Shown here piece by piece: positions 27,653 to 35,842 of a DNA stretch of 64,000 nucleotides. The notes under the pieces were generated by a model that was given only the letters and a program-made list of their open reading frames with translations, was not told the origin of the DNA and did no database searches. Both the position numbers and the translations under genes were made by a program. The DNA is taken from contig NZ_SZPZ01000001.1 of assembly GCF_005233875.1 (NCBI RefSeq), forward strand, positions 1,550,001 through 1,614,000. Direction: 5' to 3'. The stretch is from Kribbella jiaozuonensis (GTDB lineage Bacteria > Actinomycetota > Actinomycetes > Propionibacteriales > Kribbellaceae). Position 1 is the stretch's first letter, and every line of letters starts with the position of its first letter.

Positions 27653-28708
27653 ATGGATGTCAGTCGGCGCGAGTGGGGTGCGGTCGGGGGGATGGCGGCG
27701 TTCGTGCTGCTGTTGCATCTGGTCGGTTGGGGTGTGCTGGCGCTGATCGTGGCGCCGCGGCATTACCTGCTCGGATCGGCCGGGGTGTTCGGGGTCGGGC
27801 TCGGCGTGACGGCGTACACGCTCGGGATGCGGCATGCGTTCGACGCGGACCATATCGCCGCGATCGACAACACGACCCGGAAGCTGATGGCGGACGGGCG
27901 GCGGCCGTTGTCGGTCGGGTTCTGGTTCTCGCTCGGGCACTCGACCGTGGTGTTCGTGCTGTGCTTCCTGCTCGGGATCGGCGTCCGTACGCTCGCCGGA
28001 CAGGTCGCTGACGACTCGTCCCGCCTCCAACAGATCACCGGCGTCGTCGGTACGGCGGTCTCCGGCGTCTTCCTGTACCTGATCGCCGCGCTCAACCTGG
28101 CCGTACTGGTCGCCGTCGTCAAGGTGTTCCGCCGGATGCGCACCGGCGAGTACGACGAGGCCTCGCTCGAGCAGCACCTCGACAAGCGCGGCCTGATGAA
28201 CCGGATCCTCGCCGGCGTCACCAAGGCGGTCACCCGCCCGTGGCAGATGTACCCGATCGGCTTCCTGTTCGGCCTCGGCTTCGACACCGCGACCGAGGTC
28301 AGCCTGCTGGTGCTCGCCGGCGGCGCGGCCGCGTTCAGTCTGCCGTGGTACGCCGTACTGACGCTGCCGATCCTCTTCGCGGCCGGGATGAGCCTGCTCG
28401 ACACCATCGACGGCTGCCTGATGAACTTCGCCTACGGCTGGGCCTTCGCGAAGCCGGTCCGCAAGGTCTACTACAACATCACGATCACCGGCCTGTCGGT
28501 CGCGGTCGCGCTGGTGATCGGCAGCATCGAGCTGATCTCGATCCTCACCGACAAGCTGCACATCGACCACGGTCCGCTGGCCGCGATCGCCGGCGTCGAC
28601 CTGAACTACGTCGGCTACGCCATCGTCGGCCTGTTCGTCCTCACCTGGATCACCGCCCAGGCGATCTGGAAGTACGCCCGGATCGAAGAGAAGTGGTCGA
28701 CCAACTGA
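27653..28708 (+). CDS. nickel/cobalt transporter, NiCoT (HoxN/NixA) family
   Basis: About 351 residues and eight membrane helices. The diagnostic helix-II signature HAFDADHIAAIDNTTR (His-x4-Asp-His) binds the metal, and the other family motifs FSLGHSTVV and LGFDTATEV are present. It imports Ni2+ and/or Co2+ with high affinity, for example for urease, hydrogenase, superoxide dismutase or cobalamin. No such genes lie beside it. ATG at 27653 was chosen; a GTG at 27644 is also possible. Metal-dependent repression through the dyad at 27596 is likely. Confidence 0.93.
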   Translation: MDVSRREWGAVGGMAAFVLLLHLVGWGVLALIVAPRHYLLGSAGVFGVGLGVTAYTLGMRHAFDADHIAAIDNTTRKLMADGRRPLSVGFWFSLGHSTVVFVLCFLLGIGVRTLAGQVADDSSRLQQITGVVGTAVSGVFLYLIAALNLAVLVAVVKVFRRMRTGEYDEASLEQHLDKRGLMNRILAGVTKAVTRPWQMYPIGFLFGLGFDTATEVSLLVLAGGAAAFSLPWYAVLTLPILFAAGMSLLDTIDGCLMNFAYGWAFAKPVRKVYYNITITGLSVAVALVIGSIELISILTDKLHIDHGPLAAIAGVDLNYVGYAIVGLFVLTWITAQAIWKYARIEEKWSTN

Positions 28709-28727
28709 AGGTCGCTCCACCCAACCG

Positions 28728-28775
28728 TTGACAGCCGGTGGCCGTTCGGTGTGTGATCTGCGAAAGCGCTTTCGC
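28728..28775 (+). promoter_or_regulatory. sigma-70-type promoter with a LacI-type operator
   Basis: TTGACA (28728-28733), 18 bp, then TGTGAT (28752-28757) form a good promoter. Immediately after lies the perfect 16-bp palindrome GCGAAAGCGCTTTCGC (28760-28775), the classic LacI/GalR-family site, placed over the transcription start where a repressor would block it. The gene starts at 28807. An AATGAGG ribosome site follows. Confidence 0.8.
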
Positions 28776-28806
28776 CTACTCGTGTAGATCGAAATGAGGC
28801 CGCCCA

Positions 28807-31800
28807 ATGCTCGGTTCGTTTCGGAGGCTGACAGCAGTTCTGGCCGCCGGGTTGCTCGCCGCCACTCAACTCGTTGCCCCCGCGCGGGCCGCGGGTGATC
28901 CCGGGATCGTCTTCAGTAGCCCGGTCGCCGCCGACGGCATCACCGCCTGGCCGGGTGACGCGGACAAGACGCCGGAGCACGCCGCGTCGTCCCGCCTCGG
29001 GGTGCCGTGCTGGCAGACCAGCAACGACCCGAAGGATCAGTACATCTACCTGAACCTCGACGCGGCCCGGATCCCGGCCGGCGCGACCGACGCCGTACTC
29101 ACGGTCAACTACTTCGACACCCCGGGCCAGCAGTTGACCGCGCAGTACGACAGCGTCAGCGCCGCGTTCACCCCGCTGCCGTGGTTCACGTTCCCCGGCA
29201 GCGGCGCGTGGGCGAGCACGCAGTTCCGGATGTCCAACATCAACTTCCAGAACCGTGCGAACGGCGCCGACATCCGGCTGATGGCGAATGCGCCTGGTGG
29301 CGTCATCAGCTCGGTCTGCATCAGCTCGGTGAGCGTCTCGTTCGCGGACACCACGGGTATCACGGTCACCAACCAGAGCCTGGTCTTCCAGCAGGGGAGT
29401 GGCAGCGTCACACTCAGCTCGACCGCGCCGTCTGTTGCCTGGAGCATCACCGACGACCAGTACCTACCCGTTGCCTCGGGCAACACCAGCACAGGTTCTA
29501 TCAGCACAGCATCTCTCGGCGCCGGTTTCTACAACCTCCGTCTGACCGCAGGGGACACCGTCGTCGCTACGACGCTCGCGGTTATCCCACCGCTCCCGGC
29601 CGGAACCCAATCCCCACAGGGCAAGTGGGGCGTCAACACCCACATGAATCACTACTACAACCTCAGCAGCGCCTTGATCCGCACCCTCGCCCTCACCGGC
29701 TTCTCGCACATCCGGGAGAGCCTCGAGTGGCCGCGGATCGAGTCCGGCTCACCGGGCAACTACGCGGTCGATCCGCAGGAGGACGCGGTGATCGCGGACG
29801 CCAAGGCGAACGGTCTGACTCCGCTGCTGGGCACCGGTTACCGCAACCCGCTCTACGACGGCGGTCACACGCCGAGCACTCCGGAGGGTCTCGCGGCGTA
29901 CGGCCGGTACCAGAGTTGGTGGCTGAAGCATTTCGCGGGTACGACCAACGACATCGGGACGTACAACGAGTATTACCAGCCCGGCTTCAACGACAGCGCC
30001 TGCGGTGTCACCGGCGCGTGCTTCGTCCAGCTGATGAAGGCGGCGTACGAACAGACGCACGCGGACAACCCGAACGCGAACGTCCTCGCCGACGTCGGGC
30101 CGAACAAGGGTGACACGTCGTTCCGGGACCAGATCCTGTCGCTGGGCGGGCTGGCCTACGTCGACACGATCGACGCGCACATCTACACGTTCGCCGGCCC
30201 GGAAGGCGATCTGGACACCCAGATCCAGAGTCTGCGCACCGCGGCCGACGCGCACGGCGGCGCCGGTAAGCCGATCTGGATCAGCGAGGAGGGCTACCCG
30301 ACCGCCCCGAGCTTCGGCGGCTCGATGCTCGACCAGGCCCGCAAGTCGATCCGCAACGACACGATCATGATCGCGAACAACGTCGGCCAGTTCTACTGGT
30401 ACGACGCCCTCAACGACGGCACGAACCTGGACGACAAGGAGAGCACGTTCGGCCTCCTGCAAGCGCCCGCCGGACCGATCGCCGGCATGGCGCCGAAGCC
30501 GGGCCTGGTCGCGAAGGCGACCACGATCCGCGCCCTGACCGGCCTCGCCTACAGCGGCCGCGACACGCTGGCCGCGCCGCTGTACTCGTACCGCTTCGGC
30601 TCCGGTACGTCGACCACCCGCGTGCTGTGGTCGACCGCAACGGGCACGTCCTCCGTGCAGCTGAACACCACCAGCCCGCTCGAGGTCACCGACATGTACG
30701 GCCACAAGATCACCCTCACGCCGACCGCCGGCGTGGTCACGCTGACCGTCGACCAGGACCCGGTCTTCGTGAAGGGCGCGGCCACGAGCGTCGCCGTCAC
30801 CACCGCACCCCAGGCAACGGTCGCCGCCGCCGACCCCTCGAACTCCCAGGAGCCGACCGCGGTCACCGTGACCATCAAGGGTTCCGTGCACAACGCCGGC
30901 CCAGCAGCCGTGACGGTCGCGGGCCAGACCAAGTACGCGCTGGTGCTGCCAGGGAAGAAGACCACCGTCACGATCCCGGTCCCGGCGAGCGACACCCTCG
31001 GTCTGCGGCACGTTGTCGCTACCGTCTCGCGGCTCGGCAAGACCACCGCCCGCCTGGTCGCGTGGACCAGCGTCGAACCGGCAACGAAGATCCGCGTCGT
31101 CCCACAGCTCACCGCAACCGCCCCGACCGGTCTGGGCGTCGAGCTGACCAACACGAGAGCTAGCGCGTCGGCGACGATCCAGGACCTGAGCTGGACCATC
31201 GCCGGCCAGCACGGTACGGCGGGCGCCGGACAGTCGATCGCACCGGGGCAGAAGGCAACGATCAGCATCCCCGTCACCGGCCTCGCTCCGTGGAAGGCGT
31301 ATGCCTACACCGTCGACCTGACCACCTCAGACGGCAACAAAGTCTCCGCCAAAGGCACCACGGCATTCGACCCGATCGTGCCCTCGGCAACGACTCCGGC
31401 GACGTCGATCAACCTCGCCACCGACGCCAGCTGGATAGCCTTCACCCGACCGTGGGGCGGCGCCGCCGACCTGTCCGGTTCGGCCAACTTCCAGTACGAC
31501 GCGACTGGTCTGACCATCAACGCGGCCGTCACCGACGACGTCTTCGCGCAGACCGAAACCGCGCCGAACCTGTGGCGCGGCGACAGCCTCCAGTTCGCGA
31601 TCAGCAACGGCCTGCCCGGCGAGAACGCAACCGCCACCGAGCTCGGCGCCGCCCTGCTGCCGACCGGCCCGGCCGTCTACACCTTCGGTACGTCGGACGG
31701 CAGCCCGACCGGGACGACACCCGGCGCGACCGCCGCGATCACGCGCGCCGACGGCGTCACGTCGTACCGGGTGAAGGTGCCGTGGGCGGCACTCGGATTC

Positions 31801-31947
31801 ACGAGTCAGCCGGCCGGACCGGTTGCGATCTCGCTGGCTCTGAACGAGAACGACGGGGCCGGCCGGGCCGGGGCGATGCAGTGGGCGAGTGGCATCGTCA
31901 CCGGGAAGACCACGACCTTGTTCCTGCCGGCGACGTTCACCGGTTAG
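28807..31947 (+). CDS. large secreted glycoside hydrolase-like protein with a C-terminal CBM9-like domain
   Basis: 1046 residues. A Sec signal peptide (cleavage near APARA-A, about 28) is followed by a beta-rich N-terminal region (to about 270). A (beta/alpha)8-like catalytic domain (about 275-560) begins GKWGVNTHMNH, with a likely acid/base Glu in GTYNEYY and a likely nucleophile in IWISEEGYPT, the clan GH-A pattern (GH39/GH5-like). Linker beta domains come next, and the C-terminus (about 870-1046) resembles family-9 carbohydrate-binding/DOMON modules (LWRGDSLQFAISN). It is probably exported to attack plant polysaccharide; exact GH family and substrate are uncertain. It is a single gene behind a LacI-type operator. 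Confidence 0.75.
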   Translation: MLGSFRRLTAVLAAGLLAATQLVAPARAAGDPGIVFSSPVAADGITAWPGDADKTPEHAASSRLGVPCWQTSNDPKDQYIYLNLDAARIPAGATDAVLTVNYFDTPGQQLTAQYDSVSAAFTPLPWFTFPGSGAWASTQFRMSNINFQNRANGADIRLMANAPGGVISSVCISSVSVSFADTTGITVTNQSLVFQQGSGSVTLSSTAPSVAWSITDDQYLPVASGNTSTGSISTASLGAGFYNLRLTAGDTVVATTLAVIPPLPAGTQSPQGKWGVNTHMNHYYNLSSALIRTLALTGFSHIRESLEWPRIESGSPGNYAVDPQEDAVIADAKANGLTPLLGTGYRNPLYDGGHTPSTPEGLAAYGRYQSWWLKHFAGTTNDIGTYNEYYQPGFNDSACGVTGACFVQLMKAAYEQTHADNPNANVLADVGPNKGDTSFRDQILSLGGLAYVDTIDAHIYTFAGPEGDLDTQIQSLRTAADAHGGAGKPIWISEEGYPTAPSFGGSMLDQARKSIRNDTIMIANNVGQFYWYDALNDGTNLDDKESTFGLLQAPAGPIAGMAPKPGLVAKATTIRALTGLAYSGRDTLAAPLYSYRFGSGTSTTRVLWSTATGTSSVQLNTTSPLEVTDMYGHKITLTPTAGVVTLTVDQDPVFVKGAATSVAVTTAPQATVAAADPSNSQEPTAVTVTIKGSVHNAGPAAVTVAGQTKYALVLPGKKTTVTIPVPASDTLGLRHVVATVSRLGKTTARLVAWTSVEPATKIRVVPQLTATAPTGLGVELTNTRASASATIQDLSWTIAGQHGTAGAGQSIAPGQKATISIPVTGLAPWKAYAYTVDLTTSDGNKVSAKGTTAFDPIVPSATTPATSINLATDASWIAFTRPWGGAADLSGSANFQYDATGLTINAAVTDDVFAQTETAPNLWRGDSLQFAISNGLPGENATATELGAALLPTGPAVYTFGTSDGSPTGTTPGATAAITRADGVTSYRVKVPWAALGFTSQPAGPVAISLALNENDGAGRAGAMQWASGIVTGKTTTLFLPATFTG

Positions 31948-31982
31948 TTGCGGGGCCGAGGGGCGGCCCTTAGAGTTGATAT

Positions 31983-32387
31983 ATGAAGAGTTCTGCAGAT
32001 GTGCAGGGTATCGACGACTGTCGGGTCAGGCTGGTGAATCCTGAGCGCGTGGCCAGCGTCAACGCCAGGATGCCCGGCGAGGACGACATCGTCGACACCG
32101 CTGACGTCTTCGGGCTCCTGGGCGACCCGCGGCGGCTGAAGCTGCTGGTCGCCCTGCTCGACGGGGAGCTGTGCGTCTGCGACCTCGCCGCGATCACCGG
32201 GCTGAGCGAGTCCGCGACCTCGCATGCGCTCCGCCTGCTCCGCGCGCACCGGGTGGTCTCCGTACGGCGTGACGGCCGGAACGCGTTCTACCGCCTCGAC
32301 GACGCGCACGTCCGGATGCTCGTCGACCTCGCCGTCGCGCACACCGAGCACACCGACGCGATCCATCCGGAGAGGTCCGAGTCATGA
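31983..32387 (+). CDS. ArsR/SmtB-family metal-sensing repressor
   Basis: 134 residues. Winged helix with ELCVCDLAAITGLSESATSHALRLL (about 62-87). Two sets of potential ligands are visible: the alpha-5 set Asp107, His109, His120 and His123, exactly the pattern used by zinc sensors such as CzrA and SmtB, and Cys64/Cys66 plus Cys13, used by cadmium/lead/arsenic sensors. The coupled cation efflux gene (ATGA overlap) points to zinc or a similar divalent ion. The near-palindrome TTGATATATGAA (31976-31987) covers its own start codon and may be the operator on a leaderless or very short leader mRNA. Confidence 0.9.
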   Translation: MKSSADVQGIDDCRVRLVNPERVASVNARMPGEDDIVDTADVFGLLGDPRRLKLLVALLDGELCVCDLAAITGLSESATSHALRLLRAHRVVSVRRDGRNAFYRLDDAHVRMLVDLAVAHTEHTDAIHPERSES

Positions 32388-33358
32388 GCGCGGACCACGG
32401 GCACGGCCACGGTCATGCGGTCAGCGTGCGGGCGGATCGCAAGCTGCTGAGCGGGGCGCTGGCGCTGATCGTCGGCTTCATGATCGCCGAGGTGATCGTC
32501 GGATTCGCGGCCGGTTCGCTGGCCCTGGTCACCGACGCGGCGCACATGCTGACCGACGCGATCGCCATCGCCCTCGCGCTGCTCGCCATCCGGCTGGCCG
32601 CGAAGCCGCCGGCGGGCGGGTTCACGTACGGCTTCAAGCGGGTCGAGATCCTCTCCGCGCAGGCCAACGGCATCACGCTGCTGCTACTCGCGGCGTACTT
32701 CGTCTTCGAGGCCGTCAACCGGATGATCCATCCGCCCGAGGTCAAGGGCGCGCTGGTTCTGATCACGGGCGTGGTCGGCATCGTGGTGAACCTGTTCGCC
32801 ACCTGGCTGATCAGCAAGGCGAACCGCACCAGCCTGAACGTCGAGGGCGCGTTCCAACACATCCTCAACGACCTGTTCGCGTTCATCGCGACCGCGATCG
32901 CCGGTCTCGTCGTACTGCTGACCGGGTTCGCCCGGGCGGACGCGATCGCGGCGCTCGTGGTCGCCGTACTGATGCTGAAGGCCGGCATCTCGCTGGTCCG
33001 CGCCTCCGGCCGGATCTTCCTCGAGGCCGCGCCGAGCGCGATCGACCCGCAGGCGCTCGGCGCCGAGCTGTGCGCGATCGAGGGCGTCGTCGAGGTCCAC
33101 GACCTGCACGTCTGGGAGATCACGTCGGGCGAACCGGCCGCGTCTGCGCACATCCTGGTTGCCGAGGGCCTCGACTGTCACCAGATCCGGATCCAGATCG
33201 AGCAGGTCCTGGCCGAGCGCCACCACCTGACGCATTCCACGCTGCAGGTCGATCACGCCACCGGCGGGACGCATTGCAGCGACGCGCACGGCGCCGTACA
33301 CCGCTCGTCGATCACAGACGCTGGACGAGCACCTGACCCGGCCAGTCCGGCTCATTGA
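32384..33358 (+). CDS. CDF-family divalent cation efflux protein (zinc type)
   Basis: 324 residues with six membrane helices. The N-terminus is His-rich (DHGHGHGHAV). The transport site has His54/Asp58 in DAAHMLTD and His159/Asp163 in FQHILND, the 2 His + 2 Asp arrangement of zinc/cadmium exporters. The cytosolic C-terminal domain (VVEVHDLHVWEIT) senses metal and dimerises. It exports Zn2+ (perhaps Cd2+ or Co2+) in exchange for protons, under the ArsR-type repressor with which it overlaps by four bases. The last 47 bp overlap a GNAT gene on the other strand, so the tail after about residue 305 may be non-essential. Confidence 0.93.
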   Translation: MSADHGHGHGHAVSVRADRKLLSGALALIVGFMIAEVIVGFAAGSLALVTDAAHMLTDAIAIALALLAIRLAAKPPAGGFTYGFKRVEILSAQANGITLLLLAAYFVFEAVNRMIHPPEVKGALVLITGVVGIVVNLFATWLISKANRTSLNVEGAFQHILNDLFAFIATAIAGLVVLLTGFARADAIAALVVAVLMLKAGISLVRASGRIFLEAAPSAIDPQALGAELCAIEGVVEVHDLHVWEITSGEPAASAHILVAEGLDCHQIRIQIEQVLAERHHLTHSTLQVDHATGGTHCSDAHGAVHRSSITDAGRAPDPASPAH

Positions 33359-33824
33359 CCCGCGGTACGGCGAACTCCACGTCCCGCGTGAACCCCTGCG
33401 CCTCGTAGTACCGGACGAGGGCGCCGTCGCCGCCGGCGAAGCAGTCGACGCGCATAACACGCGCACCGGCGTCGAGGGCCAGCTTGCGGGCGTGGTCGAG
33501 CAGTTCGCCGCCGATGTTCTGCCCGGCGGACGCGCGCTCGGTCACTAGCAGGCGGACGTACAGCTCGGGTTCGGTTGCCGCAGGCACATACTCCATCGCC
33601 GCACCGACCGCGAGCGCGCCGACAACGCGGCCCTCGGCCTCGCTGACCCACAGCTCGCCGTCATCCGCGAACCCGGTGATCTGCGCGACCCGGCGCGGGC
33701 TGGTCGAGTGGGGCGACGTACCCCACTGCTCGGTCTGCCCCCGCGCGACCAGCCATTCGGTGGCCCCGTCGAGCAGGCCGAGCACCGCCGGTACGTCGTC
33801 CCGCCCGGCCCGGCGGATCGTCAT
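33312..33824 (-). CDS. GNAT-family N-acetyltransferase
   Basis: About 170 residues. A single GNAT domain: [17 protein letters not shown] (beta strands 2-4), the acetyl-CoA loop region [20 protein letters not shown] and the C-terminal VRYYEAQGF. The first part of the loop is atypical (usually Q/R-x2-G-x-G/A; here QNIGG), but the fold is clear. ATG at 33824 gives better spacing from GGGA than the GTG at 33830. It is convergent with the CDF gene, overlapping by 47 bp. The acceptor is unknown. Confidence 0.82.
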   Translation of the reverse strand: MTIRRAGRDDVPAVLGLLDGATEWLVARGQTEQWGTSPHSTSPRRVAQITGFADDGELWVSEAEGRVVGALAVGAAMEYVPAATEPELYVRLLVTERASAGQNIGGELLDHARKLALDAGARVMRVDCFAGGDGALVRYYEAQGFTRDVEFAVPRVNEPDWPGQVLVQRL

Positions 33825-33907
33825 CTGCACGTTCCCAGAATAGGTTGGCCGTGGATGTCGAAAGCCCGTCCGCAGTCTCTACCCAGGGGTGTAGAGAGGA
33901 GCTCATC

Positions 33908-34195
33908 GTGAGCAAGAAGACCGGAAAGCTGGACAAGACCTTCACCGCGCCGCTGCTCAAGAGCGACGCCAAGGGCGGCTGGACCTACGTCCAGATGCCC
34001 GATTCGGCCGAGTACTTCGGCACCCGCGGCCTGGTCAAGGTCCGCGGAACCATGGACGGCCACCCGTTCGAGAGCTCGTTCATGGCCCTCGGCGACGGCA
34101 CCCACAAACTCCCCGTCAAGGGCGACCTCCGCACCCTCCTCGGCAAGCAGCCGGGCGACGAGATCACGGTCTACCTGGAAGAACGCCTCGGCTGA
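33908..34195 (+). CDS. DUF1905-domain protein
   Basis: 95 residues, essentially one DUF1905 domain: [55 protein letters not shown] and ending [12 protein letters not shown]. The family is widespread, small and cytosolic; the biochemical role is not established. The GTG at 33908 follows GAGAGGAGCTCATC, which is why it was preferred to an upstream ATG that would add a non-conserved stretch. It is followed by a strong hairpin at 34229-34282. Confidence 0.88.
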   Translation: MSKKTGKLDKTFTAPLLKSDAKGGWTYVQMPDSAEYFGTRGLVKVRGTMDGHPFESSFMALGDGTHKLPVKGDLRTLLGKQPGDEITVYLEERLG

Positions 34196-34228
34196 GAGTG
34201 ACTTTCATTTGATCTGAGATCACCGTCA

Positions 34229-34282
34229 CAGCCGGTCATGTTCTGAGTAAGGACTCTGTGAAGAATCAGTCCTGACCGGCTG
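34229..34282 (+). terminator. two-part hairpin after the DUF1905 gene
   Basis: CAGCCGGTCA (34229-34238) pairs perfectly with TGACCGGCTG (34273-34282), with an inner GGACT/AGTCC stem (34251-34255, 34268-34272). No T-tract. TGATC-TGA-GATCA lies just before it (34210-34222). Confidence 0.5.
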
Positions 34283-34419
34283 CTCGGGTGGGGATCATCG
34301 CGGGCCTGACCGTAAGTTCGATTCTTGGGTGGTCCGTCGAAGTCAGGAGTGATCGAAGTGCTACGGGGCTCACGGGGTGTGCCGTCGGCATGCCCACAAC
34401 AAGTGGTTCCGGTCTGACC

Positions 34420-34692
34420 GTGATCACGCTGAACAAGATTCTCGGCGCGGCCGGGGTGGTGCTGCTGCTCGTCGGCGGCCTGCTCGGGTTCCGCTCGGTC
34501 TCGGCCAGCGGCACCCGCTGCGGCTCGGCGTTCCAGCCCGCCGGCGGGATCACGCCGATGGCCTGCGACAACGCGCTGAACGGCGCGAGCACGCTGGTCA
34601 CGGTCGTGATGAGCGCCGGTGTGCTGTGCCTGATCGCCGCCGTGGCGGTCAAGGTGGTCCGCGACCGCACGCACGCCAAGGTCGCCGCCTGA
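34420..34692 (+). CDS. small two-helix membrane protein, copy A
   Basis: About 90 residues. Helix 1 (about 5-24), a short external loop with the pattern CGSAFQPAGGITPMACDN, then helix 2 (about 55-75) and a basic tail. The loop pattern CGS-x-FQP-x2-GITPM-x-CD is shared with the gene at 47087, so these are paralogues (copies A and B). The two loop cysteines could form a disulfide outside the membrane. No known family is recognised. GTG at 34420 aligns with the start of copy B; an ATG at 34390 would add ten residues. Confidence 0.65.
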   Translation: MITLNKILGAAGVVLLLVGGLLGFRSVSASGTRCGSAFQPAGGITPMACDNALNGASTLVTVVMSAGVLCLIAAVAVKVVRDRTHAKVAA

Positions 34693-34723
34693 TCCCGGCC
34701 GTTCGGTGTGGCAGGGTGCCGGA

Positions 34724-35842
34724 GTGACGATCGAACCGTTCCGGCTGGACGTGCCGGAGACCGAGCTGGACGACCTGCGCCGGCGCCTCGACCTGGTGCG
34801 CTGGCCCTCCGAGCTGCCCGGCGTCGGATGGTCCCGCGGTGTCCCGTTGGCGTACCTCCAAGAGTTGGTTGCCTACTGGCGGTCCTCATACGACTGGCGA
34901 GCTGCCGAAGCGCGGTTGAACGAGTGGCCGCAGTACACGACTGTGATCGACGGTGCGCAGGTCCATTTCGCGCATGTTCCGTCGTCGGATCCATCGGCGA
35001 TCCCGCTCGTCCTCACCCACGGTTGGCCGGGTTCGATCGTGGAGTTCGCCGAGGTCGCGAAGCTGCTGACCGACTTCCATCTGGTGATCCCGACCATCCC
35101 GGGGTTCACGCCGTCCGGCCCGGTGAACGAGCCCGGCTGGGAGTTCAAGCGGGTCGCCCGCGCGTGGACCGAGCTGATGACCCGGCTCGGTTACCAGCGG
35201 TACGGCGTACAAGGTGGTGACTGGGGTGCGGCGATCTCACGCGAAGTCGGGCGGATCGATCCCGAGCGTGTGATCGGCGTACATCTCAATCTCATCCCTG
35301 GTGCGGGTGCGACGTCCGAGCCGACGCCGGAGGAGCTTGCGCCGCTCGATCCGGCTGAGCAGGAACGCACGTGGGCGTCGTGGCGTCGGCAGCAGGAGTT
35401 CGCTTCGGAGCAGCAGGGGTACGCCGATCTGCAGTCGACGCGGCCGCAGACGTTGGCGTATGCGCTGACCGACTCACCGGTCGGGCAGTTGGCGTGGATC
35501 GCGGAGAAGTTCGCCACCTGGTCGGATCCGGCGTCGCCGATCGATCGCGACGTACTGCTGACCAACGTGATGCTCTACTGGCTCACCCGTACTGCGGGCT
35601 CGGCCGGCGCGATCTACTACGAGCGCGCGCATGCGTCGTACTGGGGCCAGCCGACCGAGCCGTCGCGGACGCCGACGGCGCTGCTCGACCTGGCGCACGA
35701 GAACTTCATCCCGCTGCGGCACAAGGTCGCTCGGACGGACAATGTCGTCCGGTGGACCAATCATCCGCATGGTGGGCACTTCGCCGCGTTGGAGCAGCCG
35801 GCCGTGCTGGCCGAGGACGTCCGCGCCTTCTTCAGGGCTTGA
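34724..35842 (+). CDS. epoxide hydrolase (alpha/beta hydrolase with EHN domain)
   Basis: 372 residues of the microsomal-type bacterial epoxide hydrolases. The N-terminal EHN domain (residues 1-110: IEPFRLDVPETELDDLRRRL) is followed by the oxyanion motif HGWPGS (99-104), nucleophile Asp166 in GGDWGAA, and catalytic His352 in HGGHFAALE; a lid with tyrosines (YYERAHASYWG) lies between. It opens epoxides to diols, probably for detoxification or catabolism. GTG at 34724 follows GGGTGCCGGA. Its 3' end overlaps a quinone oxidoreductase-like gene by 11 bp on the other strand. Confidence 0.93.
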   Translation: MTIEPFRLDVPETELDDLRRRLDLVRWPSELPGVGWSRGVPLAYLQELVAYWRSSYDWRAAEARLNEWPQYTTVIDGAQVHFAHVPSSDPSAIPLVLTHGWPGSIVEFAEVAKLLTDFHLVIPTIPGFTPSGPVNEPGWEFKRVARAWTELMTRLGYQRYGVQGGDWGAAISREVGRIDPERVIGVHLNLIPGAGATSEPTPEELAPLDPAEQERTWASWRRQQEFASEQQGYADLQSTRPQTLAYALTDSPVGQLAWIAEKFATWSDPASPIDRDVLLTNVMLYWLTRTAGSAGAIYYERAHASYWGQPTEPSRTPTALLDLAHENFIPLRHKVARTDNVVRWTNHPHGGHFAALEQPAVLAEDVRAFFRA

